From assembly GCA_002774055.1 (NCBI GenBank), contig PEZL01000012.1:1-15118 (forward strand): DNA of 15,118 nt, read 5' to 3'. Position numbers and translations under genes: made by a program. The notes under the pieces are model-generated. The model ran no database searches and was not told the DNA's origin. It saw only the letters and a list, made by a program, of their open reading frames with translations. The DNA is from Candidatus Tagabacteria bacterium CG09_land_8_20_14_0_10_41_14 (GTDB lineage: Bacteria; Patescibacteriota; Minisyncoccia; JAHISW01; Tagabacteraceae). Shown here piece by piece: positions 1 to 5,383 of the stretch (positions within the stretch are counted from its first letter, which is position 1; the number at the start of each line of letters is the position of its first letter).

Positions 1-1163
1 TAAATCTTTTCCTGCCTTATTTTTTTTCTTACGCCTGCCACGTAATTATTGAAAAAATGAAGATTGTGAAAGGTTAAAAGAGACATCGCGGTAATTTCTT
101 TGGCGCGGAAAAGATGGCATATATAATTTCTTTTATAATTCCGGCAGACAAAACAATCGCAATTGGAATCCAGCGGTTTTTTGTCGCGCAAAAACTTTGA
201 CTGGTTTAAATTAAGCCGCCCGTTTTTCACAAAAGCAATTCCTCTGCGGCCGTAATGCGTGGGCGCAATACAATCAAACGTGTCAATCCCCTCTTTTATA
301 ATCGGCTCAATATCCTCGGGATGACCGATTCCCAAAAGGTGGCGCGGTTTGTTCTTATCCAAATAAGGAATGGTCCACCTCAAAATATTTCTTGAATCGG
401 TTTTTGTTTTTCCCAAATCTCCGCCGATGCCAAAACCGTCAAAACCCAAAGAGTTTATAAATTCGGCGCTTCTGCGGCGCAAATCTTTATAATAAGACCC
501 CTGAACAATGCCAAAAAGCGCCTGCTTCGACCGCCGTAGTCTTGGCGAAGGCGGTTTTTCGTTCTCTTTTAAACAAATCTGCGCCCAACGGTGAGTTCTT
601 TCAAGTGATTTTTCTATATAACCGCGCGTGGCCAAAGGCGAAGTGCATTCATCAAAGCTGAACATAATATCAGCGCCAATGGCTTGCTGAATTTTCATGG
701 ATTCTTCGGGGCCCAAGAAAAGTTTGCTACCGTCCAAAGGAGAACGGAACCAAGCGCCTTTGTCCGTAATCTTCACTCCTTTTGATTTATCCCCTTTTTC
801 AATTTTGTTCGAGATCCGATCTCGAACAATTTTACCTACTCCCGTGTCCTTGCCAAAACCAAGACTGAAAACCTGAAAACCGCCGGAGTCTGTCATAAGC
901 GGATGCGGCCAATTCATAAACTTATGAATACCGCCTCCGGATTTTATAATTTTCTCACCGGGCTTCAAATGCAAATGAAAAGTATTGGCAATCAGAATCT
1001 GACAACCGGCTTTTACGGCTTCTTCGCTTGTTAGAGTTTTTACCGCCGCCTGTGTGGCAACGGGCACCAAAGACGGAGTTTCAACTTCGCCATGGGCTGT
1101 TTTCAAAAGGCCGAGGCGTGCCCGGCTCTTTTTGGATCTTTTGAGAATCTTAAATTCAATCAT
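1..1163 (-). CDS. tgt: tRNA-guanine transglycosylase, 3' end at or beyond left edge
   Basis: Exchanges guanine-34 of tRNAs with GUN anticodons for a 7-deazaguanine base in the queuosine pathway. The reading frame gives 387 codons and the two edge bases would fit a TAA/TAG stop, so it is probably almost complete (family about 370-390). Visible motifs: TDSGGFQV with general acid/base Asp92, IVQGS at 219-223, GIGHPEDI at 278-285, nucleophile Asp297 in FDCIAPTH, and the zinc site Cys335, Cys337, Cys340 and His366. The substrate loop reads IGGDLGKT where typical bacterial enzymes have GGLAVGE. Two palindromic inserts lie at residues 112-120 and 203-212. The ATG at 1161-1163 overlaps the end of the upstream nuclease gene by 8 bases, so coupled translation is likely. 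Function by motif recognition is secure; exact base specificity is not. Confidence 0.93.
   Translation of the reverse strand, partial: MIEFKILKRSKKSRARLGLLKTAHGEVETPSLVPVATQAAVKTLTSEEAVKAGCQILIANTFHLHLKPGEKIIKSGGGIHKFMNWPHPLMTDSGGFQVFSLGFGKDTGVGKIVRDRISNKIEKGDKSKGVKITDKGAWFRSPLDGSKLFLGPEESMKIQQAIGADIMFSFDECTSPLATRGYIEKSLERTHRWAQICLKENEKPPSPRLRRSKQALFGIVQGSYYKDLRRRSAEFINSLGFDGFGIGGDLGKTKTDSRNILRWTIPYLDKNKPRHLLGIGHPEDIEPIIKEGIDTFDCIAPTHYGRRGIAFVKNGRLNLNQSKFLRDKKPLDSNCDCFVCRNYKRNYICHLFRAKEITAMSLLTFHNLHFFNNYVAGVRKKIRQEKI
530..555. repeat. GC-rich palindromic element inserted in frame in tgt
   Basis: Arms accgcc (530-535) and ggcggt (550-555) flank a 14-base loop. On the coding strand it adds a proline/arginine-rich stretch (KPPSPRLRRS, residues 203-212) just before the conserved ALFGIVQG strand of tgt. 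In the family, the preceding helix normally runs more directly into this strand, so I infer an insertion. Similar GC-rich palindromes recur in Parcubacteria-type genomes; that is recollection, not a search. Confidence 0.6.
805..829. repeat. Perfect palindrome inserted in frame in tgt
   Basis: Arms ttgttcgagat (805-815) and atctcgaacaa (819-829) are perfect 11-base complements with a 3-base spacer. It encodes IVRDRISNK (residues 112-120) inside a variable loop between the SGGFQV motif and the WFRSPLDG motif, where a charged insert could be tolerated. Confidence 0.7.
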
Positions 1164-1884
1164 ATTCAACCCTGTCGGCTTTTTGGCGGTAGGCGCAATA
1201 TTCACAATTTGCCGCCGCTTCGGGAATTTTTTCGCCCTCCAGAGTTTTTTTAATCTCCATAAGCGTGTCATCTATCCAATCCGCGTTTCCGGTATAAGGA
1301 ATAATGTCCACGTCAAACTCCAGTTTAGCGTCAAACGCCACCGCGTCTTTTCTACCGTTAGCATAAACAAAATAACCGGTATCTGAAACTTTAAAATCAT
1401 TTCCGCGCATAAGCCATTGGTAAATCTCCATCTGCCGCTTATAACTAATCTGCCAATCGGCATCCAAGTTTACTTTTTCGTTTTTAGCCGTGGCTTTATA
1501 ATCCACAATGTGCAATTCATCATTTTTGTTTTTCCACACGTCATCTATGGCTCCGAATACCAAAAAATTGGTGGGTTCATGCAGAAAACGCACACCCGTA
1601 AAATTATGCCGCCATTCATTCAGTTTAGGATGCTCAAAAGGCACCGCGTCAATGCCGTAAGTTTTCATCAGCGGATGCGCCTGATTTTTCGCGCGGTGAA
1701 TATCAAACTCCTTTTTAAGCAAATAATCCACCGCCGAGTTTAATGTAAAAGGAAACCCGCGCGGCCTGGCCACACCAAGTTTCCTGTCCAGATAAAAACA
1801 CCGCGGACATTCCAAAAACAAATCAATTTTGCTCCGGCTTAGTTTAAACGGCCCGCTTATACTTGAATTAAAAAGATTTGCCAT
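1156..1884 (-). CDS. PD-(D/E)XK nuclease, RecB/Cas4-like
   Basis: A 242-residue single-domain nuclease of the RecB/Cas4 branch, expected to cut or trim DNA in a metal-dependent way. Seen in the protein: an N-terminal LSRSKIDLFLECPRC segment with Cys26 and Cys29, the catalytic Asp114 in FGAIDD, the VDYKAT motif (Asp128, Lys130), the downstream Gln151 in the RQMEIYQWL helix, and Cys227 and Cys230 in CEYC near the end. The four cysteines probably hold an iron-sulphur cluster, although the 2+2 spacing differs from the 1+3 spacing usual in Cas4. No cas genes or CRISPR array are nearby, so an adaptation role is not supported. It lies 32 bases after the metallophosphoesterase and overlaps tgt. ATG at 1882-1884 has only a weak GGA upstream. 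General repair or recombination role is inferred. Confidence 0.88.
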   Translation of the reverse strand: MANLFNSSISGPFKLSRSKIDLFLECPRCFYLDRKLGVARPRGFPFTLNSAVDYLLKKEFDIHRAKNQAHPLMKTYGIDAVPFEHPKLNEWRHNFTGVRFLHEPTNFLVFGAIDDVWKNKNDELHIVDYKATAKNEKVNLDADWQISYKRQMEIYQWLMRGNDFKVSDTGYFVYANGRKDAVAFDAKLEFDVDIIPYTGNADWIDDTLMEIKKTLEGEKIPEAAANCEYCAYRQKADRVEYD

Positions 1885-1916
1885 ATTTATTCCGTAATAT
1901 TAAATTTTTCAACAAA

Positions 1917-2585
1917 TTATCGCAAGGTTATTACCGCAATTTCAGAGGCCCCCTCCGTTCTCATTGCCGGCCCCCAAGTGGCAGTACCGCTGGTGGTATA
2001 CAAAGTATAATCGCCTTCTACAAAAAGCCCGTAATCGTATCCGTTGAAAATAATTCTTGAAATAAAACCGAACGGAAAAATTTGGCCCTTGTGCGAATGG
2101 CCGGATAATTGCAGATTGACACCTAGAGCCCTGAAGTCTTGAGCAAAGCGAGGAGAATGGCACAACAAAATATTCGGCTTGCCGCGGAAATCTTTTTCAA
2201 GTTTTTTGGCGGCTGAAACTATATTTTTATGTTCCCCGCGCTCCGAATAACTAATTCCGGCTATCTTTAATCCGCCAACATCAACAACTTCATCATTCAG
2301 CACCTTCACTCCTTTATTTCTTAAAACACGATAAGCAATTTCTGTGCCCAAATAAGTTTCGTGATTGCCTGAGATAAAAAATATTCCCCTTTCGGCGCGG
2401 ACGTCAGTCAGAGAGGAAGACATAAGGTCTAAATCGCCGTCGCTGCCGTCAAAAAGATCGCCGGTAATAAATAGCGCGGCCGGAGAAACGCTGTTTATTT
2501 TCTTTACAATCTTTTTCATGAGTTTTTCGCTGTTTATAATACCGAGATGAACATCGGAGATCTGCACGATTTTTTTCCTCTCCAC
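1917..2585 (-). CDS. Metallophosphoesterase catalytic part (3' half of a frame-split gene)
   Basis: Calcineurin-like phosphoesterase domain with all metal-binding blocks: DVHLG (Asp11, His13), GDLFD (Asp43), GNHE (Asn74, His75), LCHSP (His143) and GHSH (His163, His165), followed by the conserved TTSGTATWGPAMR end. Proteins of this type (YkuE-like) normally carry an N-terminal membrane region, which is found in the adjacent upstream frame. The nominal GTG start at 2583-2585 has no convincing ribosome binding site and falls inside the other frame, so this half probably is not started independently. The two halves join perfectly through a -1 step at the A7 run (2570-2576), giving WRGKKIVQISDVHLG. 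Substrate unknown; the family acts on phosphomono- or diesters and is sometimes linked to lipid A-like or UDP-sugar lipids. Confidence 0.88.
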   Translation of the reverse strand: MERKKIVQISDVHLGIINSEKLMKKIVKKINSVSPAALFITGDLFDGSDGDLDLMSSSLTDVRAERGIFFISGNHETYLGTEIAYRVLRNKGVKVLNDEVVDVGGLKIAGISYSERGEHKNIVSAAKKLEKDFRGKPNILLCHSPRFAQDFRALGVNLQLSGHSHKGQIFPFGFISRIIFNGYDYGLFVEGDYTLYTTSGTATWGPAMRTEGASEIAVITLR

Positions 2586-3061
2586 ACTTCGGGCAAACCG
2601 GGAATATCAACCGATATATTTTTAATTCTCGGATTAAAAGCGTTCCACATGCCGTAAAAAGAAAAAAGTAACGCAAGGCCGAAAAACAAAAGAGTCAAAA
2701 CCATTCTGTTTACAATCACATTTAAAAATTTATTCAGCCAAAGAAAAAACCAAATCAAACCGCTTGCCATAAGTAAATTTGTCAAAAGACCGATCCAAAA
2801 ACCGGAAATAAAATTCAGTATGCGAATTACAAAAAATTCGTGCCAGTGCGGCAAAATGGAAGAAAAAACAAAGACCCCTGAAGGAAGAATAGCGGTCCAT
2901 AAAATTATTTTTTGGTACAAAATACTTTCAACCGAAAAGAAATTGACCACCGAAAAATAAAAAAACCAATGCCCGCCGAACACGACGACCATCGCGAAAA
3001 TAACAAAAAGAACTAAAAAAACAACCGTTCTCGTTTTCATAAAACAATGCTGGCTTGACAT
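2534..3061 (-). CDS. Membrane N-terminal part of the frame-split metallophosphoesterase
   Basis: About 165 useful residues with four or five hydrophobic helices (starting around FLVLFVIFAMVVV, and ending with LLFFGLALLFSFYGMWNAF), then the linker NPRIKNISVDIPGLPEVWRGKK that normally leads straight into the phosphoesterase domain. After the A7 run at 2570-2576 this frame goes astray (SCRSPMFISVL) and stops at 2534. The ATG at 3059-3061, two bases after the acylphosphatase stop, is preferred; another ATG lies at 3038-3040. A longer reading frame reaches 3127 but runs back over the acylphosphatase gene and is unlikely. A fused product would be roughly 380 residues. It may be a sequencing error, a mutation, or programmed slippage. 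Confidence 0.75.
   Translation of the reverse strand: MSSQHCFMKTRTVVFLVLFVIFAMVVVFGGHWFFYFSVVNFFSVESILYQKIILWTAILPSGVFVFSSILPHWHEFFVIRILNFISGFWIGLLTNLLMASGLIWFFLWLNKFLNVIVNRMVLTLLFFGLALLFSFYGMWNAFNPRIKNISVDIPGLPEVWRGKKSCRSPMFISVL
2570..2576 (-). other. A7 slippery run joining the two metallophosphoesterase frames
   Basis: On the minus strand the text reads GGA AAA AAA TCG in the membrane frame. Stepping back one base gives GGA AAA AAA ATC, which restores the phosphoesterase frame. A AAA AAA fits the canonical bacterial -1 slip heptamer, and A-runs also favour polymerase slippage. Confidence 0.7.
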
Positions 3062-3063
3062 TT

Positions 3064-3303
3064 TCAGTATAGCACACTTTTCACCTTCCGCACCTCGGCA
3101 TACTCCGGGCCTCCGGCTCGGCACCATTCAATAAGTTGTTTCAAGTCTTCTTCCCTGCCCTCGGCAATAATTTCAACGGTTTTGTCCGGCTTATTTTCGG
3201 CAGAACAAATTAAACCAAGTTCTTCGGCTTTTCTCCGCGCGGAATCACGGAAAAAGACGCCCTGCACTCTGCCGTAAACCTTCAAAAAAAGTTTCTTTTT
3301 CAT
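3064..3303 (-). CDS. acyP: Acylphosphatase
   Basis: A 79-residue acylphosphatase, hydrolysing carboxyl-phosphate bonds of small acyl phosphates in the cytoplasm. The signature loop GRVQGVFFRDSA gives catalytic Arg19, and Asn37 in SAENKPD matches the catalytic asparagine of the NxxDG block, although the usual DG is DK here. The end GGPEYAEVRKVKS matches the family's GPPxAxVxxV strand. It is somewhat shorter than the usual ~90 residues because the C-terminal strand is trimmed. It appears to open the operon acyP - phosphoesterase - nuclease - tgt: the next gene begins two bases after its stop, and the 88-base spacer upstream holds the only plausible promoter for the group. Confidence 0.9.
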   Translation of the reverse strand: MKKKLFLKVYGRVQGVFFRDSARRKAEELGLICSAENKPDKTVEIIAEGREEDLKQLIEWCRAGGPEYAEVRKVKSVLY

Positions 3304-3350
3304 TTTTATTTTATCTTTTGTTTTTCATTATCTAAACCGTGCATATTGTC

Positions 3351-3364
3351 ATTATATTATTATA
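3351..3364 (-). promoter_or_regulatory. Candidate -10 elements upstream of acylphosphatase
   Basis: Two TATAAT hexamers read on the minus strand at 3364-3359 and 3356-3351 in the spacer before the acyP operon. No good -35 box is visible at the right distance, so only the -10 part is supported. Confidence 0.35.
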
Positions 3365-3391
3365 TCAAAAAGAAACATGAAAATAATATTC

Positions 3392-3667
3392 TTAAAAATT
3401 CCCTCCAGAGATGATGGTTTCGTATTCCGGAAAATATTTTTGGATTACGGAGAGTTCAAATTCCCGCAGAATTGACTCTTTGGGTTCTCGCTCAAGCAGA
3501 AACTCAAAGGAGCGCCTAACCAAACTTTCGGGTTCTTCCCTAGCCTTGGTCAATTTTTGCCAGTATTCTTTCGGCACGGTCACAATGTATTCATTGCCCT
3601 CAATTGTAACGCCAAAAATCCGAGCGTCAGCCGTCTTCTCCTTTTCCTTTACTAAAATTTTTTCCAT
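3392..3667 (-). CDS. Conserved hypothetical 91-residue protein
   Basis: I do not recognise a named family. The protein is soluble and charged: a basic/acidic N-terminus, a beta-rich block (ARIFGVTIEGNEYIVTVP) then a helical C-terminal half (PESLVRRSFEFLLEREPKES, then FELSVIQKYFPEYE). The VTVPKEYWQKL segment loosely recalls AbrB-like or antitoxin-type strands, but not enough for a call. No toxin-like partner is adjacent; the upstream gene is the thermonuclease. Its ATG follows directly on leader copy A, the same 45 bases as before the thermonuclease gene, which is the best reason to believe the start. Its stop lies in a diverged look-alike of the same leader. Confidence 0.7.
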   Translation of the reverse strand: MEKILVKEKEKTADARIFGVTIEGNEYIVTVPKEYWQKLTKAREEPESLVRRSFEFLLEREPKESILREFELSVIQKYFPEYETIISGGNF

Positions 3668-3709
3668 AAATTTATTTTACTATTTAAACAACATCCTTAA
3701 AAACTCCAG
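3665..3709 (-). repeat. 45-bp leader repeat, copy A
   Basis: Reads CTGGAGTTTTTAAGGATG then an AT-rich stretch ending AAATAAATTTATG on the minus strand, ending in the start codon of the 91-residue gene. It is identical over 45 bases to copy B (4527-4571) and differs at 3 positions from copy C (5184-5228). A promoter reading is possible: TTTTTA, 18 bases, TAAAAT, with the expected start point at or beside the ATG, which would give leaderless mRNA. That is inference. Confidence 0.8.
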
Positions 3710-3745
3710 CCTGCCTGCCGGTAGGCAGGTTTGTAAGGGTGTTGT
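3688..3745. repeat. Interrupted inverted repeat with nested GC-rich palindrome
   Basis: Outer arms acaacatccttaaaaa (3688-3703) and tttgtaagggtgttgt (3730-3745) pair with two mismatches. Between them sits cctgcctgccggtaggcagg (3710-3729), itself almost self-complementary. Copy C of the leader has the same outer repeat with nothing in the middle, so the inner palindrome looks like a later insertion at the tip of the outer one. Confidence 0.75.
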
Positions 3746-3782
3746 AATTAGAATTTTGATTCCTGTTCCGCAATTTATTTTG

Positions 3783-4529
3783 TTAAGGGCAATTTAGGGC
3801 TTTGCGCCAGCCAGCGGTCTGGGCCTCGGCTTCCGTACAAAACCATTTTTCGCCGCGCGCTTCATTAATTTGAGTTTTTGAATAAGAACCGCAGCCCGGC
3901 AAATGATAAATTTTTTCTCCGGAGAAGCTGATATTGCCCTTAATTAAATAAGAATCATTCGGAGTTTCAGATGAATCACTAAAACAGGCAGCCCAAAGAC
4001 CACGGCTCGCCTCTCTTGCTTCTTGCTGGGCATTCAAAAATTGGTCTTGGTATTTAATGTCCGGCGGATAAGAATAGGAATATGCAAAACCCTGTTTAAC
4101 CAATTCAAGGTTTATAAAAGTGTCGCCAACATAAACATAGCGCAAAAGCCGGTTGTATCTATCGCGGTCGGTAATATCTTTTTCCAATCGCACCATTTTT
4201 CCTTCAATCAATTCTTTATTTTTCGCGGACGCTTCAATGCCGAAACACTGCACCGGCTTTCTGGGGTCAACGGTTTCGGGCGTATCAATGCCGATATACC
4301 GTATTCGTTCACCTCCTTCTATTTCGATGGTATCGCCATCAATAACGCGAATAACTTTAACCGTGTCAATTTCGGATTTATTTTGGCCAACCATTTCGTC
4401 CATTTTCTGGTCAGTTGTCATTGACACAATCGGCGACGCAATCTGGGTTTTTCCCATTTTTAACCCAATTCCAACACCGACAAACAATATCAAAAAACCG
4501 ACTCCGACAATTAAAATTTTTTTTCTCAT
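3783..4529 (-). CDS. Thermonuclease-family protein with C-terminal sunset domain
   Basis: A 248-residue staphylococcal nuclease homologue cutting DNA or RNA outside the cytoplasm or at the membrane. Residues 4-23 form a hydrophobic signal anchor. The OB-fold nuclease domain spans about 57-180: VIDGDT (Asp64, Asp66), RYIGIDTPE (Arg77, Asp82, Glu85) and DRYNRLLRYVY (Arg127), which match the metal and phosphate-binding residues Asp21, Arg35, Asp40, Glu43 and Arg87 of the model enzyme. The catalytic set is therefore complete. A sunset domain follows (about 196-248; IKGNIS, YHLPGCGSY, WFCTEAEA, ALNCP with Cys213, Cys231 and Cys247). Such proteins are often linked to DNA scavenging; in a host-dependent CPR cell nucleotide acquisition is a plausible role, by inference. 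The ATG directly follows leader copy B. Confidence 0.93.
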   Translation of the reverse strand: MRKKILIVGVGFLILFVGVGIGLKMGKTQIASPIVSMTTDQKMDEMVGQNKSEIDTVKVIRVIDGDTIEIEGGERIRYIGIDTPETVDPRKPVQCFGIEASAKNKELIEGKMVRLEKDITDRDRYNRLLRYVYVGDTFINLELVKQGFAYSYSYPPDIKYQDQFLNAQQEAREASRGLWAACFSDSSETPNDSYLIKGNISFSGEKIYHLPGCGSYSKTQINEARGEKWFCTEAEAQTAGWRKALNCP

Positions 4530-4571
4530 AAATTTATTTTACTATTTAAACAACATCCTTAAAAACTCCAG
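4527..4571 (-). repeat. 45-bp leader repeat, copy B
   Basis: Identical to copy A, ending in the thermonuclease start codon. Here only one half of the long inverted repeat is present: the sequence upstream (4572 onward) is unrelated, so this copy is truncated at the palindrome centre. Confidence 0.8.
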
Positions 4572-4604
4572 TAGAACATAATTTTGTTATTCACATATTG
4601 ACCA

Positions 4605-4632
4605 TTGACAAACTATGCGCGTTTGTTAATAT
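4605..4632 (+). promoter_or_regulatory. Plus-strand promoter candidate
   Basis: TTGACA (4605-4610), 16-base spacer, extended -10 TGT-TAATAT (4624-4632). It faces right, against every gene in the window, and no reading frame follows it before the terminator-like hairpin at 4658-4698. The architecture is the same as the stronger example at 13593-13620. Confidence 0.45.
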
Positions 4633-4638
4633 GTAAAT

Positions 4639-4698
4639 ATCACGAACGGAAAGAGTGCCCTGGTGAGGTTTTGTCCTCATTAGGGTCTTTCTTTTTTT
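4639..4698 (+). ncRNA. Candidate small RNA antisense to the NYN gene end
   Basis: A start about 7 bases after the -10 box and an end in the T-run would give a ~60-base RNA. It has a single-stranded head and an 11-bp terminator hairpin, and its 3' part is complementary to the stop-codon region of the NYN mRNA. No known RNA family is recognised. Purely predicted. Confidence 0.35.
4658..4698 (+). terminator. Intrinsic terminator, plus strand
   Basis: Arms ccctggtgagg (4658-4668) and cctcattaggg (4675-4685) form 11 pairs including two G-U pairs, with a 6-base loop, followed by TCTTTCTTTTTTT. In the minus direction the hairpin has no U-run, so it suits plus-strand RNA better. Confidence 0.5.
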
Positions 4699-5186
4699 AC
4701 CTTATTTCTTATGTCGGCGGCAAATCGCGTGTATGGCCTAAAATCTTTTCGTTTCAAAAGACCGGAATAATACTTATGATTCGGCACCATAAGAGCAAGC
4801 AGTTTATTTTTCTGCAGCAGATACTCAATCAAGCAATGGAAGTCGCCATCCCCGGTTACGATAAGCGCTTTATTAAAATCGTTGATGTGAATCATCGTAT
4901 GTAAAACCAGCTCCGCGTCTACATTTCCTTTTACCTCTCCGTCGGGTAATTCAAGTGTGGGTTTAAACACACAAACATAGCCACTCTCCTGCAAATATTT
5001 ATATAACCCTTCGTTACCTTTCACGTAACCGATACACAGGAACGCTTTCGTAATATTATATTTATCTTTGAGGTACACGCGAAAACGCGCAAAATCTAAT
5101 TCCCAATCTTGCGCGCGAATTCCAAGATTGAGATTTTGGCTGTCTATAAACGCAAAATTGTTTTCTCTCTTATTTTTCCCGTCCAT
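4680..5186 (-). CDS. NYN-domain (PIN-like) RNase
   Basis: A 168-residue LabA/DUF88-type NYN protein, expected to be a metal-dependent RNase of the PIN fold. Seen: FIDSQNL with Asp15 and Asn18, the KGNVDAEL block with Asp90, and VTGDGDF with Asp113 and Asp115, so the acidic metal site is complete. The C-terminal LKRKDFRPY and basic tail may contact nucleic acid. It starts at the end of leader copy C, 29 bases after the stop of the 51-residue gene, and ends within a hairpin that would terminate plus-strand RNA. Members function in RNA turnover or defence; the target here is unknown. Confidence 0.9.
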   Translation of the reverse strand: MDGKNKRENNFAFIDSQNLNLGIRAQDWELDFARFRVYLKDKYNITKAFLCIGYVKGNEGLYKYLQESGYVCVFKPTLELPDGEVKGNVDAELVLHTMIHINDFNKALIVTGDGDFHCLIEYLLQKNKLLALMVPNHKYYSGLLKRKDFRPYTRFAADIRNKVKKERP

Positions 5187-5228
5187 AAATTTATTTTAAT
5201 ATTTATACAACATCCTTACAAACTCCAG
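5184..5228 (-). repeat. 45-bp leader repeat, copy C
   Basis: 42 of 45 bases match copies A and B, and it ends in the start codon of the NYN gene. The AAATAAATTTATG end also precedes the 51-residue gene at 5371, but there the match does not extend into the inverted repeat. Confidence 0.78.
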
Positions 5229-5247
5229 TTTGTAAGGATGTTGTATA
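5204..5247. repeat. Long perfect palindrome (21-bp arms)
   Basis: Arms 5204-5224 and 5227-5247 are perfectly complementary with a two-base spacer (cc). This is the uninterrupted form of the inverted repeat seen at 3688-3745. It spans the 3' end and stop codon of the 51-residue gene and half of leader copy C. No U-run follows in either direction, so it is not a simple terminator. Confidence 0.85.
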
Positions 5248-5371
5248 CGTGCTCTTCCATGATTTCTTTCACGTGCTCGGCCTCATCTTTATCCAAATCG
5301 TAATTTTTCATCAATTCTTTTATTTCTTCGTCCATTTCTTCGCCTAAATTTTCCTCCGATTCCTCATCCAT
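5216..5371 (-). CDS. Small acidic helical protein, 51 residues
   Basis: Not named; a short, strongly acidic helical protein (begins MDEESEENLGEEMDEEIKEL, then MKNYDLDKDEAEHVKEIMEE). The repeated D-L-D-x-D-E-A pattern recalls small proteins common in Parcubacteria, in which such units are repeated; that is recollection. The last residues, VYNILTNWSL, and the stop TAA are encoded by the long palindrome at 5204-5247, so the natural end was probably replaced by the element. The ATG at 5369-5371 is 12 bases after the stop of the EndoIII-like gene and shares the AAATAAATTTATG start context with its downstream neighbours. Codon use is consistent with a real gene, though the length makes this less sure. 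Confidence 0.6.
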   Translation of the reverse strand: MDEESEENLGEEMDEEIKELMKNYDLDKDEAEHVKEIMEEHVYNILTNWSL

Positions 5372-5383
5372 AAATTTATTTTT

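Noticed and set aside
1054..1386. Plus-strand frame opposite tgt and the nuclease gene
   Set aside because: Antisense shadow with no ribosome site or recognisable domain.
2449..2676. Minus-strand reading frame overlapping the phosphoesterase join
   Set aside because: It is in a third frame across the split gene, with no family resemblance; the two neighbouring frames clearly code for the real protein.
3046..3076. Extended -10 (TGCTATACT) on the minus strand before the membrane part of the phosphoesterase
   Set aside because: It lies inside the acylphosphatase coding end and lacks a -35 box; the gene is already explained by the operon. It could be a weak internal promoter but is not supported enough to list.
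3411..3797. Plus-strand frame over the 91-residue gene containing a SLPAGRQ peptide
   Set aside because: It reads through leader copy A and the nested palindrome antisense to a better-supported gene; the GRQ peptide is a typical by-product of such palindromes.
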